A stretch of 64,000 nt of DNA from Scrofimicrobium sp. R131 (GCF_040256745.1 NZ_CP138335.1:1674001-1738000); one strand, 5' to 3'; shown: positions 33,831-42,683, counted from the stretch's first letter. A program made the numbers and translations. Notes: generated from the sequence alone by a model not told the origin.

Positions 33831-36404
33831 CTATTCGCGCAGACCGATCTTCTCGGCCAGGCGCGCCAGCGGCTTTGGCGCCCACCAGTTCCACTTGCCC
33901 AGCACAGTCATGGTGGCGGGCACCAGGAACAGGCGGGTCAGGGTGGCGTCGGTGATCACCATGATCGCCAATGCCACCCCGATCTGCTTGATCGCCACCA
34001 TCTCACCCATGGAGAACCCAATGAACACAGCCACAATGATGGCGGCAGCCGAGGTGATAATCCGCCCGGAACGCTGGAGTCCCCGCGCAACCGCCGTATT
34101 GTTGTCCAACCCCTGGTCCCAGTACTCCTTAATTCGGGCCAGCAAGAACACTTCATAGTCCATTGCCAACCCGAACCCGAAGGCGATCATGCAGGCCACA
34201 ATGAATGTAACCAAACCGCTGGTCTGAGGTACCCCAAACCACCCGTGCTCAAAGATCGCCGTGGTCACCCCCAGGGAAGCCAGCAGCGACAGGGCGTTAA
34301 TGATCAGGGCCCGGATCGGCACCACCAGCGAACCGGTCATCAGGAACAGCAGAATCATCACCGCCGCTGCGACCACCGCCAGCGCCCACGGGGCATCCTG
34401 AGCAATCGCGTGGGTGAAGTCCCACTGTCCGGCAGCGGAGCCACCCACCCAGACCGGGGTCCCCACGTCCAGGTCGCGGACCGCCAACATCACCTCGGTC
34501 ACTTCGGGCCCGGCCTGGTCGAGCGAGTCCACCCGAATCTGGATCAGAGTTAGGTCCTCGTCTCGCTCCAGCGGTTCAGCGGTCACCGTTTCCACCCCGG
34601 GGATGGCCTCAACTTCATCAACGAACCGGGTGACCGCTTCACTCTGATTGTCCGCATCGACCACGGCACTGACCGAGGGACTGGCCAGCGAGGGGTACTC
34701 CTGCTCAATGGTGTCGTACGCGGACCTGAGTGGCTTCCCATCGGGAATGTAGTCAGAGAAGTTGTTCCGCAGCTCCAGTCCGCGCAGCGGCAATGCCATT
34801 GCCACCAGAGCCAAGCCAACCCCGATCATGACCAGCCACGGTCGGCGCTGCACCCACTTCGCCAGCCCGGCAAAGAACCCGTGGTCGGTGCTGTGATCCC
34901 CCACCAGGTAGATCAGCCGGCCCACCCCCGGAATCTTGGCAATCGGTGACGGTTTGAGCAGTTTTCGCCCCCAGAGGGTCAGCAGGGCCGGGACCAGGGT
35001 GATGGCCGCCAGGACCGCCAAAAGGGTGACGACGATGCCACCCCAGGCAATCATCTGCAGCATGTGGATCCGCATCAGCAGCAAGCCCGCCAGTGAGAAG
35101 GTGATGGTCACGGCGGAGAACAACACGGTTCGACCGGCTGTTTGGACGGTGGCCAGCACGCCCGGGAACACCACTTTTTGCTTCAGGTGGTGCGCAGATC
35201 TTCCCTCCCCGAGGCTCTCTTGCAGGTGCCTGGATTCCTCGCGGAACCTGGACACCACCAGCAACCCGTAATCAATTGACAGGGCCACCCCGATGATGGA
35301 CACCACGTTCAGGATGAATGAGTCGACGGTGGTGACGAAAGTGGAAACCCAGAGGGCCCCCATCCCGGCGGCAATGGCGCTAATGGCCCCAATCAAGGGC
35401 ATACCGGCGGCAATTGCCCCGCCAAAGACGATTAGCATCAGCAGGGCGGCCACCGGCAGACCGAGGGTTTCCCCCTTAACCAAATCGGATTGAACCGTAG
35501 CCATAATGACGTCGGACATGTGTTCTTCCGACATTTCCTGAATGTCGGCTCCCGGGAACTCTGCCTGCAGGTTGGCCCGGTAGGTGTCGGTAGCTTCATC
35601 CAGTTCGACCCGCGACTGGTCCAGTTGCTCCTGGTCCAGGTCGGCCTGGCGGGTCACCACCACCACGTAGCCGGTCCCCTGATTTGAGAGCAGCGACTGG
35701 CGCTGCTGCTCTACTTCGGCCAGTTGTTCCTGCGCTTCGGGGGTGTTGCGGGCCTCGTCGGCTTGACGCCGCACTTCCTGTTCCACCTGGGTTTGCACTT
35801 GGGCGCGGGCCTGGTCCAACTGCGTCTTCGTCTCGGCGGCCAGTTGGGCGCGGGCTTCCTGCGCCTGTGCTTCCGCCGCGGCTTGGAAGTCCGGGCCGGC
35901 CAGGGCGGCCTGATCCACCTGGGCTTGAATCTGCGCTTCGGCTTGGGCCTGTGCGCTCTGCGCCTGCTCGGTAATCGGCGCCATTGCCTTCTCGACCTGC
36001 TCGGCAATGGTGTCGGTCAGTTTCGCTTCGGCTTCTGCCTCGGCCTCCGCTTGCTTTTCCGAGATGAGGAAGGCATCGGAAACCGATTCGACGTATTCGC
36101 CGTCAAACAGGTCCCGGTTGTCCTTGGCGAACTGGGCCACCCGGTCCTCGTCCGAGTCGACCGGTACCCCCGTCACCGCCAGGAGTGAGACCGGGCCTCC
36201 CTCTTCTTCCGGCTCTGTCAGGTGCATGACCTTTTCGGAATCGGTCCCGGGAATCCCAAACTCGGAGGTTTCCATCCGCTGAAACAGTCCGCCTTGACCG
36301 AATCCCCAGAGGACGGCTACCCCCGATAGGGCCACGGCTACCACCCAGGAAATAATCACCGCAATTGGATGGCGAGTGGTGAATTTCCCCAGCCAGGTGA
36401 ACAT
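33831..36404 (-). CDS. MMPL-family RND-type exporter
   Basis: 857 residues. One N-terminal helix precedes a large extracellular loop that contains an unusually Gln/Ala/Glu-rich coiled coil (about residues 120-260, with AEAEAEAKL and QAQAEAQIQAQVDQ). Then comes a five-helix block (about 305-480), a second loop (about 530-650) and a final helix block. This is the duplicated MMPL/SSD plan used for lipid or drug export. AAGGAG lies 6 nt before the ATG. It diverges from padR across a perfect 25-bp palindrome, so PadR is its likely repressor. The exported substrate is unknown. Confidence 0.9.
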   Translation of the reverse strand: MFTWLGKFTTRHPIAVIISWVVAVALSGVAVLWGFGQGGLFQRMETSEFGIPGTDSEKVMHLTEPEEEGGPVSLLAVTGVPVDSDEDRVAQFAKDNRDLFDGEYVESVSDAFLISEKQAEAEAEAEAKLTDTIAEQVEKAMAPITEQAQSAQAQAEAQIQAQVDQAALAGPDFQAAAEAQAQEARAQLAAETKTQLDQARAQVQTQVEQEVRRQADEARNTPEAQEQLAEVEQQRQSLLSNQGTGYVVVVTRQADLDQEQLDQSRVELDEATDTYRANLQAEFPGADIQEMSEEHMSDVIMATVQSDLVKGETLGLPVAALLMLIVFGGAIAAGMPLIGAISAIAAGMGALWVSTFVTTVDSFILNVVSIIGVALSIDYGLLVVSRFREESRHLQESLGEGRSAHHLKQKVVFPGVLATVQTAGRTVLFSAVTITFSLAGLLLMRIHMLQMIAWGGIVVTLLAVLAAITLVPALLTLWGRKLLKPSPIAKIPGVGRLIYLVGDHSTDHGFFAGLAKWVQRRPWLVMIGVGLALVAMALPLRGLELRNNFSDYIPDGKPLRSAYDTIEQEYPSLASPSVSAVVDADNQSEAVTRFVDEVEAIPGVETVTAEPLERDEDLTLIQIRVDSLDQAGPEVTEVMLAVRDLDVGTPVWVGGSAAGQWDFTHAIAQDAPWALAVVAAAVMILLFLMTGSLVVPIRALIINALSLLASLGVTTAIFEHGWFGVPQTSGLVTFIVACMIAFGFGLAMDYEVFLLARIKEYWDQGLDNNTAVARGLQRSGRIITSAAAIIVAVFIGFSMGEMVAIKQIGVALAIMVITDATLTRLFLVPATMTVLGKWNWWAPKPLARLAEKIGLRE

Positions 36405-36565
36405 GATGGCTCCTTAGCGCGGACGACTCTTTTCTTTCCTTCATTTTCTCACCGCCGCCACCCTCACCAGGCTGCTTCGGTGAGCCGCTGCTCAACCGTG
36501 ACCATGATTTTGCCGAGAGCGAAGGACCAGTTGGGTCCAATCACCCGCCCAAAACACCCCACTAG

Positions 36566-36600
36566 ACATACTACGACTGTCGTAGTATGTTTGTCGTAGT
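36566..36600. promoter_or_regulatory. PadR operator: perfect 25-bp palindrome plus a third half-site
   Basis: ACATACTACGAC (36566-36577), a one-base centre, then GTCGTAGTATGT (36579-36590) form a perfect palindrome. A further half TTGTCGTAGT follows at 36591-36600. It lies between the divergent MMPL and padR genes, 14 bp before the padR ATG, and fits the dyad sites of PadR-family repressors. Confidence 0.8.
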
Positions 36601-36614
36601 CAAAAGGAGGGCCA

Positions 36615-36944
36615 ATGATCAGCGCCGACTCAATCCGCGGTTACGTCGACATCATGGTGTTGGCGATCCTGGAACGCGCCCCCTCCTACGCATACGAGAT
36701 AGCCAAAATCATCAATCAGGAAGCAGCCGGGCAGTACACAATCAAGCAGACCACGCTCTACTCGGCGGTCAAACGCCTGGAAGCCAGCGGATACGTCAGC
36801 CCGTTTGAGGCCGTTTCCGATTCGGGAAAAACTCGCACCTACTACCAACTCACCCCCGCCGGGCAGGGAGCCCTGACCGACAAATGCGCGGAATGGGAGA
36901 CCACCAAGGTCGTGGTCGATCGCTTCGTGGAAGGACGACGCTAA
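36615..36944 (+). CDS. PadR-family transcriptional regulator
   Basis: 109 residues: a winged helix with ILERAPSYAYEIAKIINQE, the recognition region YTIKQTTLYSAVKRLEASGY, and the wing GKTRTYYQLTPAGQGAL, then a short dimer helix. These match PadR subfamily 2. AAAGGAGG precedes the ATG. Its stop overlaps the start of the HAAS gene by one base (TAATG). It probably represses both itself and the divergent MMPL exporter through the 36566-36600 palindrome. Confidence 0.92.
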   Translation: MISADSIRGYVDIMVLAILERAPSYAYEIAKIINQEAAGQYTIKQTTLYSAVKRLEASGYVSPFEAVSDSGKTRTYYQLTPAGQGALTDKCAEWETTKVVVDRFVEGRR

Positions 36945-37936
36945 TGGAAATCATCAACGCCTATCTAGAGACGATGTTCGCTCCCTACCCGAACACGGCC
37001 CGGCTCCAAGCCGCCAAGGCAGAGCTCAAACAGATGATGGAGGATGCCTACGTGGAGGCGCGAGCCGGGGGCGCCACCGAGAACGAGGCGGTCGGGCAGG
37101 TGATCACCGAGTTTGGGAACCTGGACGAGGTGGCCGGCGCGCTTGGGATCGCCACCGACGTCCAGGCCCCGGTGGGCTCGGATCGCACCCTGCCCCTAGC
37201 TGAAGCCATGGACTTCGCGCAGGAGCGCGAGCGGACCCAGCCGGTGCTGGCGCTCGCAGTCTCCCTGTTCGTCCTCAGCCCAACGGTGCTGATCGCACTG
37301 CAGGCACCCAGCTGGAATCCCCTGGGAGATGGGGTCCGGGTCCTGGTGGGCTTGGCCTTCCTCCTGATCCTGGTGGCAGTCGGCGTCGCCGTTTTGGTCA
37401 AACGAGACAGTGATCTGAGCCGGTTCCACCAGATCAACCACGGCCATTTTGATCCGAGCCCCGAACTCATCCGCTGGGCAGAGGCTCTGCGCGAGCAGCA
37501 TCGCCCCCGGCGCACCCGGGCCCTCGTGGCGGCGATCTGCCTGTGGGTGTGCTCGGTCCTTCCTTTTTTGGCAGCCATCCCGTTTGACGAGGCGGCCCCC
37601 GGCGGTGACAGCGCGATCCTCCTTTGGGGGGTGCCCGGCACGCTGATTCTGGTCGCCCTGGGCCTGGCCATTTTCCTGCCGGCGGACTGGGCGTCGGAGG
37701 TGGCCGACCAACTGGTCAAACCGGAAGAGGAAGACGAAGAGTGGAAGGACGCCCCGCCGCTGGTTCGAGCGGTAATGGCCGCCTACTGGCCGCTGGTGGT
37801 CACCATCTACCTGGCCTGGAGTTTCCTCTCTGACGCCTGGGGCAGCTCGTGGGTGATTTTCCCAATTGCCGGGGTCCTCTTCGGAGCCATGTCCGCATTC
37901 CTGGGCGCCTGGAAAGCCAAGGATCAGCAGCGCTAA
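36944..37936 (+). CDS. HAAS-type signalling domain membrane protein paired with PadR
   Basis: 330 residues. The first 90 are soluble and helical (EIINAYLETMFAPYPN, then a conserved-looking VITEFGNLDEVAGALG), as in HAAS/DUF1700-type domains found beside PadR genes. About five membrane helices follow, with a soluble stretch near 165-185 between the second and third. Coupled to padR by TAATG. HAAS proteins are thought to work with PadR in envelope sensing, but details are not established. An upstream start at 36884 inside padR is rejected. Its stop overlaps the convergent glycosylase stop. Confidence 0.75.
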   Translation: MEIINAYLETMFAPYPNTARLQAAKAELKQMMEDAYVEARAGGATENEAVGQVITEFGNLDEVAGALGIATDVQAPVGSDRTLPLAEAMDFAQERERTQPVLALAVSLFVLSPTVLIALQAPSWNPLGDGVRVLVGLAFLLILVAVGVAVLVKRDSDLSRFHQINHGHFDPSPELIRWAEALREQHRPRRTRALVAAICLWVCSVLPFLAAIPFDEAAPGGDSAILLWGVPGTLILVALGLAIFLPADWASEVADQLVKPEEEDEEWKDAPPLVRAVMAAYWPLVVTIYLAWSFLSDAWGSSWVIFPIAGVLFGAMSAFLGAWKAKDQQR

Positions 37937-38562
37937 CGCCGCGGGTCGGTCAGTTCTGGAACCGCTCCCCCGGCGACCGCCCACAGGTAGAGACTGGCAA
38001 CCGAACCGTACGGGGAGTAGCGCCGCCGGAACCGCTCAAACCGCGCTCGGTCAATGTCTCGGTGGCGATAGACCATCCGCAGACCTCGCTGGATCCCCAG
38101 ATCATCGAACGCGAAGATGTCGGGCCGCTGCAGGCTGAAGAGCAGGGTCATCTCCGCGGTCCAGCGGCCGATCCCCCGGATCGAGGACAGAGCGGCGATC
38201 GCCTCCTGGTCGGGCAGGGCCGCCACCCGGTCCAGGTCCAGGGCACCGGTGTGGACCGCCTGGGCAAACCCGACAATGTACTCCGCTTTCCGGTGGGACA
38301 TGCCCAGGGCCTGAAGTTCGTGCGTTGCAGCCCCGGCCAGCGCGGCCGGATTGATCCCCTCGTAACGGGCAACAAGCCGCTCCCACACGGTTCGCTGGGC
38401 GGTGGTGGAGATCTGCTGCCCCACGATGGAGCGAACAATCGAGGCGAACAGATCCGGTTCGACTCTCCGTTCGATCAGGCCCAACTGGTCGATCACCCGT
38501 CCGAGTCGTCGGTCCCGCGCCCGCAGGTGAGCCAGCTCCACCTCGCCGTATGAGAAGTTCAT
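37933..38562 (-). CDS. DNA-3-methyladenine glycosylase II-like (HhH-GPD)
   Basis: 209 residues of the AlkA/MAG type: SIVGQQISTTAQRTVWERL, the helix-hairpin-helix LSSIRGIGRWTAEMTLLF, and the catalytic Asp in FAFDDLGIQRG. It removes alkylated purines from DNA. It is shorter than E. coli AlkA because it lacks the N-terminal beta domain, as in many bacterial MAG1-like enzymes. No iron-sulfur cysteines, so not an Nth/MutY enzyme. The pdxR stop lies 9 bp upstream on the same strand. Confidence 0.9.
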   Translation of the reverse strand: MNFSYGEVELAHLRARDRRLGRVIDQLGLIERRVEPDLFASIVRSIVGQQISTTAQRTVWERLVARYEGINPAALAGAATHELQALGMSHRKAEYIVGFAQAVHTGALDLDRVAALPDQEAIAALSSIRGIGRWTAEMTLLFSLQRPDIFAFDDLGIQRGLRMVYRHRDIDRARFERFRRRYSPYGSVASLYLWAVAGGAVPELTDPRR

Positions 38563-38571
38563 GTGCCGATT

Positions 38572-39915
38572 CTAGGTCAGCGCCCCAGCCAGGATTTGCA
38601 GCTGTTCCTCCAGGCGGGCGCCGGCCAGCCGACCGTAAGCAAAAATCAGCCCGGGCACCTGTGTGGGCCCCTGCCAGTAGTCGGCCAGCAGCCGGAGCTC
38701 CACCCCCCGCTCGGCCGCCGCCTGCTGTACCTGGCGGGCCGCCTCGTCCGAGCAGCGGATTATCGCCAATCCCCCCGCGTGAAGCTGGACTTTCCACGGG
38801 GCCAAGTATTGTTCAATCAGCTGGCGTCGCCGCGTCAGGTCGCGCCGGCGGCGGGCAATCCGGCGCCGCAAACCCCCGTGCGTCAGATAGGTGCCGACCG
38901 CTCGCTGGGCTAGGGCCGAGGTGCCCGGCCCCAAATCCTGGCGCGCCGCTCGCAGTTCCTCTCGCAGCGGACCGGGGGCAATCAGGTAGCCGAGGTGAGC
39001 ATCCGCGGTCAGCACCCGGTTGAAGGTGCCCAGGTGCAGGACCTGGCCGGGGGCCTGCTCCCACAGGGTCGGCAGCACCGGACCCAGGTGGCGGTATTCG
39101 GAATCGAAGTCGTCCTCAATCAGCCAGGCGCCCAGCTCTCGCACCCGGGCCAACAGTTCGAGGCGACGCGGGGCCGGCATGGCAGAGCCCAGGGGATACA
39201 GGTGGTTGGGGGTCACCAGCACCGCCCCGGCCGCCGCGGGAATCTCAGCCGGCAGGATCCCGGCTTCATCCGAAGCGACCTCTACCGTCGCCATTCCCGA
39301 CCGCCCAGCAACGCCGCGCAGGCCGGGATATCCGGGCGACTGCACCGCCAGCGCCTGGCCCGACTGGCGCAACGTGAGCAGAGTCAGCAGCAACCCTTCC
39401 CGGGCACCACCGGTCAGGAAGATGTCGTCCGGATCGACGGCCAGGGCTCGCAGGAGACGCAGGTGCTCAGCGATGGCGCGGCGGGTTGAGAGCAAGCCCT
39501 GGGGGTCGACCGGCTCCCCGCTGTCGCGAGCGGCAGTGCGCCAAGCCTCTCGCCAAGTCGAATCCTCAAGCCGCTCGCTCCCAGCCGGTGACTCTCCGGC
39601 CAAATTGGGGACCGGCGGCGCCGCTCCCACCGAGCCGCGGTCAGACTGAGCCCTCGGGCGCGGGGTTCGCTCCACCTCGTGACAAACCCTGGTCTTGCTG
39701 CCCGGGCGCGCCTCCAAATAACTCTCGGCCACCAGCTGGTCGTAGGCGGCCACCACGGTCCCACGGGACACGCCCAGCGAGGTGGCCAGCTCCCGAGTGG
39801 AGGGCACGGCCTGTCCGGCGTGCAGGCCTCCGGCGGCCACCAGTTGGCGGATCCCCGCAGAAATCTGAGCCGAGAGCGGGACCGGGCTCTCGCGATCCAA
39901 TACCAGAGGAAGCAT
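38572..39915 (-). CDS. pdxR: MocR/PdxR-family regulator with aminotransferase-like domain
   Basis: 447 residues: a GntR-type winged helix (about 10-75, AVPSTRELATSLGVSRGTVV) and a class I aminotransferase fold binding PLP (about 110-445). It lies divergent to pdxS, the usual place of PdxR, which activates PLP synthesis when PLP is low and represses itself. ATG 39915 is chosen over the GTG 6 bp upstream because TAGGGT (39927-39922) is exactly 6 nt before it, a leaderless layout. Direct repeats in the shared upstream region are candidate binding sites. Confidence 0.88.
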   Translation of the reverse strand: MLPLVLDRESPVPLSAQISAGIRQLVAAGGLHAGQAVPSTRELATSLGVSRGTVVAAYDQLVAESYLEARPGSKTRVCHEVERTPRPRAQSDRGSVGAAPPVPNLAGESPAGSERLEDSTWREAWRTAARDSGEPVDPQGLLSTRRAIAEHLRLLRALAVDPDDIFLTGGAREGLLLTLLTLRQSGQALAVQSPGYPGLRGVAGRSGMATVEVASDEAGILPAEIPAAAGAVLVTPNHLYPLGSAMPAPRRLELLARVRELGAWLIEDDFDSEYRHLGPVLPTLWEQAPGQVLHLGTFNRVLTADAHLGYLIAPGPLREELRAARQDLGPGTSALAQRAVGTYLTHGGLRRRIARRRRDLTRRRQLIEQYLAPWKVQLHAGGLAIIRCSDEAARQVQQAAAERGVELRLLADYWQGPTQVPGLIFAYGRLAGARLEEQLQILAGALT

Positions 39916-39921
39916 GACCAC

Positions 39922-39980
39922 ACCCTAGCAAACTGGTCCAGTGATAATTGATCAAAGTGGCTCTTGTGATGGTCCAGTGT
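39922..39980. promoter_or_regulatory. pdxR-pdxS divergent control region with PdxR-like direct repeats
   Basis: TGGTCCAGTG occurs twice (39934-39943 and 39970-39979) and AAAGTGGCTCT lies between (39954-39964). The last is close to the AAAGTGG-W-TCTA element reported for Corynebacterium PdxR. Direct repeats rather than palindromes are typical of MocR-type regulators. The pdxR -10 (39927-39922) lies beside the first repeat. Confidence 0.55.
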
Positions 39981-40015
39981 CTTGGCCAGGATGGAGGTCG
40001 GTGAAAGGAGCCACA

Positions 40016-40879
40016 ATGAGCAAAACAGAAATTACCAACCAACTGCGCGGAACCGTGATCATGGACGTTGTCACCCCGGAGCAGGCCCGAATTGCCGCCG
40101 ACGCGGGCGCGGGCGCCGTGATGGCGTTAGAACGGGTCCCCGCTGACATCCGCGCGGAGGGCGGGGTGGCCAGAATGAGCGATCCCGACCTGATCGACGG
40201 GATCATTCAGGCGGTCTCGGTTCCCGTGATGGCCAAGGCCCGCATCGGTCACTTCGTCGAGGCGCAGGTCCTGGAATCACTGGGGGTGGACTACGTGGAC
40301 GAGTCCGAGGTGCTCTCACCCGCCGACTACGTCCACCACATCGACAAGCACCAGTTCAAGGTGCCGTTCGTGTGCGGTGCCACCAACCTGGGGGAAGCCC
40401 TGCGGAGAATCCAAGAGGGCGCGTCCATGATCCGCTCCAAGGGAGAAGCGGGAACGGGCGACGTGTCCGAAGCGACCAAGCACCTGCGCACCATTTTGGG
40501 CCAAATCGGGGAAATCACCGGGCTGCCCGAGTCGGAACTGTACGTCGCCGCGAAGGAGCTCCAGGCTCCGTTCGAGCTGGTGGCCCAGGTGGCCCGCACC
40601 GGCAAGCTCCCGGTTCCCCTGTTTGTCGCCGGCGGGGTGGCAACTCCGGCCGATGCCGCCATGATGATGCAGTTGGGGGCTGACGGCGTCTTTGTCGGCT
40701 CGGGGATCTTCAAGTCCGGCAACCCGCAGCGGCGGGCGCGGGCCATCGTCGAGGCCGTGCAGGCTTACGACCAGCCAGCCAAGATCGCCGAGGTCTCGCG
40801 CGGGTTGGGTGAGGCCATGGTCGGCATCAACGTTGCCGACCTGCCGGCCCCACACCGTCTGGCCGACCGCGGCTGGTAG
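40016..40879 (+). CDS. pdxS: pyridoxal 5'-phosphate synthase, PdxS (lyase) subunit
   Basis: 287 residues of the PdxS/SNZ barrel that makes PLP from ribose 5-phosphate, glyceraldehyde 3-phosphate and ammonia. Catalytic lysines are in VMAKARIGH and [11 protein letters not shown], and [14 protein letters not shown] is the C-terminal phosphate site. AAAGGAG lies 5 nt before the ATG. The partner glutaminase gene pdxT normally follows, but here the next DNA is G-rich sequence, the 105-bp repeat and an IS. The partner must be elsewhere or missing. Confidence 0.96.
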   Translation: MSKTEITNQLRGTVIMDVVTPEQARIAADAGAGAVMALERVPADIRAEGGVARMSDPDLIDGIIQAVSVPVMAKARIGHFVEAQVLESLGVDYVDESEVLSPADYVHHIDKHQFKVPFVCGATNLGEALRRIQEGASMIRSKGEAGTGDVSEATKHLRTILGQIGEITGLPESELYVAAKELQAPFELVAQVARTGKLPVPLFVAGGVATPADAAMMMQLGADGVFVGSGIFKSGNPQRRARAIVEAVQAYDQPAKIAEVSRGLGEAMVGINVADLPAPHRLADRGW

Positions 40880-40886
40880 GCGAGCC

Positions 40887-40909
40887 GGGGCCGGGTCGCC
40901 GGGGCGGGG
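40887..40909 (+). other. G-quadruplex-capable G-tract after pdxS
   Basis: Four G-runs of 3-4 (at 40887, 40893, 40901 and 40906) separated by 2, 5 and 1 bases meet the usual G4 pattern on the + strand. The G-rich bias continues to about 40960. It lies 8 bp after the pdxS stop. Confidence 0.5.
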
Positions 40910-40983
40910 TGGTCGGGTGGCCAGATGGGCGGGCGGCCAGGTGGCCGGGGGGTCTGCGAGGTGTGCGTGCGGTGAAAAACCGT

Positions 40984-41178
40984 GGCAAACATGTCTAAGT
41001 GCTGGCAAAAGTAGGTGGCGTGGGCTGTTTCGGCCCGGTGGGCACGGGTTTTGCCAGCGTTTGCACACGTTTGCCAGCCTAGGGACATGGCAAACATCCC
41101 GAAGTAGTGGCAAACGTTGGCGAAAAGGCCCCCCACGGTCGCCACAGCCCTAGGTTTGCCAGCGTTTGCACACGTTTG
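40984..41178 (-). repeat. 105-bp-period tandem repeat, locus 2, inverted relative to locus 1
   Basis: Same unit as at 4153-4370, read on the minus strand. GTTTG-type boxes begin at 41049, 41059, 41069 and again at 41154, 41164, 41174, so each triplet is on a 10-bp grid and the triplets are 105 bp apart. GGCAAAC boxes begin at 40984, 41004, 41089 and 41109, a 20-bp step within each pair and again 105 bp between pairs. The box at 41174 is cut by the IS and continues at 42571 with CC. No coding sequence is supported here. Confidence 0.85.
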
Positions 41179-42563
41179 GGGAGTCCGGCATAGAAGTGTG
41201 TTTTTATCTTGGATTTTCCGTTGTCTTGGTGCGGGAAAGTCTTGGTTTTTATGGTCTGGGAGCATAATGTCGGGCTGGTCCTTGACATCGCTGATTTGTG
41301 TGTTGGGTCCGGGGTTGATGGCCTGGAAACATGGGAAGACCAGCATCAACAAAGAAGTGCCAGGTCTGTGGTTGGCCTGGCCTGGTTCGTAACGGCACTA
41401 CCAGTGCTGGTAGGCAACGCTGGCGTTGCTCCTCGTTGGGAGCTAGTACCACTAAGACGCGCCGTGACCAGATAGAACTATCCCAGTTCACACAGTTCAT
41501 TTCTTGGGTGACAGGTCATGACACGCAATCCAGTATCGATGGCACTCAGACAGGCCGATCATTCAGGAAAAACATCGCCTGGTGCTGGAGGATACCTATC
41601 CCTGCCCCGCCCCTCACGGGTGAGGTTCACGAGCAGGTCTTCATTGATGGGACCTACCTGGCCTACGGCTGGTGCCTCCTAGTCGCTCGCAGCAACACCG
41701 GGCTCGTAGTTGCGTGGCAGTGGTGCCACAGCGAGAACAGCGCGGCCTACGGCAAGCTCCTGGCCCGCATCCCCCCTCCACTGGCCGTGACTACTGACGG
41801 GGCAGGAGGAGCATTGAAAGCCATCAAGGAACACTGGCCAGAAACCACCGTTCAACGGTGCTTGTTGCACGTACACCGCAACAACACCCGCGACCTGACC
41901 CAGAATCCGAAGACCATGGCAGGTAAGGCCCTCCTTGGCTTATCCAGAGCCCTCCTGAAGGTCACCAGCAAGACCGAGGCAGCCAAGTGGGCTACTCTTC
42001 TTGCTGCCTTCCACACCGAATACTCCGCATATTTGAAAGAACGCACCTACGCGCGTGACAACCCTTTAGAGGCTGCATCCCGGGGCAAGAAACCCACGGG
42101 CTGGTGGTACACCCACGAGCGAGACCGCCGCGTCTACCATCGACTCAACCGCCTTTACAAGGCTGGCGATCTCTTCGCCTACCTCACCACCGCCAAACAG
42201 GCACTAGAACGCACGACGAACCCTGTGGAATCCGTGAACCACCAAGTCAAGAGGGTCATCAAACACCACCCAGGCTTATCTGAAGACCACCTGACCTGCG
42301 GGATCGAACGGGTCCTGCATTCCTACACCCACAACCCTGACACCCCCAAGCAAATCTTGAAAGCCTGGCATGCTGCCGGTGAACCCACCCGAAGGCTCAT
42401 CCCCAAAAAACCCCGCACGACCACACGCCTAGGACCCAAGCAACACGACACCGGCCTCAGCAGCGAAGAAGGCCTCTACACCAGAAAAGGCTGGGCCGGA
42501 CGACCACTAAACAACCCATGACCAACACGCCCGAGTAAAAACACACATCCATGCCGGTATCCC
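41179..42563 (+). mobile_element. complete IS1249-like insertion sequence (IS256 family), 1385 bp
   Basis: 28-bp terminal inverted repeats (41179-41206 and 42536-42563, 24 of 28 identical, beginning GGGA and containing CCGGCAT and GTGTGTTTTTA) flank one intact transposase gene. An 8-bp target duplication CACGTTTG is found at 41171-41178 and 42564-42571. As I recall, IS1249 of Corynebacterium is also 1385 bp, and IS256-family elements make 8-9-bp duplications. Perfect duplication and an open reading frame point to recent insertion. Confidence 0.93.
41331..42521 (+). CDS. IS1249-family transposase
   Basis: 396 residues. The N-terminus carries a zinc ribbon (CQVCGWPGLVRNGTTSAG and RWRC). The DDE catalytic core is visible as FIDGTYLAYGW (first Asp), VTTDGAGGALKAI (second Asp) and TNPVESVNHQVKR (Glu), as in MULE/IS256-type transposases, with the characteristic CLLHVHRNN between them. 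No frameshift or internal stop. The ATG follows a weak GGAAA. It fills most of the 1385-bp element. Confidence 0.92.
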   Translation: MGRPASTKKCQVCGWPGLVRNGTTSAGRQRWRCSSLGASTTKTRRDQIELSQFTQFISWVTGHDTQSSIDGTQTGRSFRKNIAWCWRIPIPAPPLTGEVHEQVFIDGTYLAYGWCLLVARSNTGLVVAWQWCHSENSAAYGKLLARIPPPLAVTTDGAGGALKAIKEHWPETTVQRCLLHVHRNNTRDLTQNPKTMAGKALLGLSRALLKVTSKTEAAKWATLLAAFHTEYSAYLKERTYARDNPLEAASRGKKPTGWWYTHERDRRVYHRLNRLYKAGDLFAYLTTAKQALERTTNPVESVNHQVKRVIKHHPGLSEDHLTCGIERVLHSYTHNPDTPKQILKAWHAAGEPTRRLIPKKPRTTTRLGPKQHDTGLSSEEGLYTRKGWAGRPLNNP

Positions 42564-42683
42564 CACGTTTGCCAACCTCCGACGTAACCGTCGACCCAAG
42601 TGTCAGCGGAAGTTGGGGGACACCGAGACCCGTGCCCGCCGGCGTCGGTCGAGACCGCCCCAAATACCGGGACACCCGCGAAC

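Noticed and set aside
40984-41178. Possible CRISPR array (repeat with variable centre)
   Set aside because: The conserved part is about 78 bp with internal boxes, the variable part is not cleanly bounded, there are only two units per site, and no cas gene is present.
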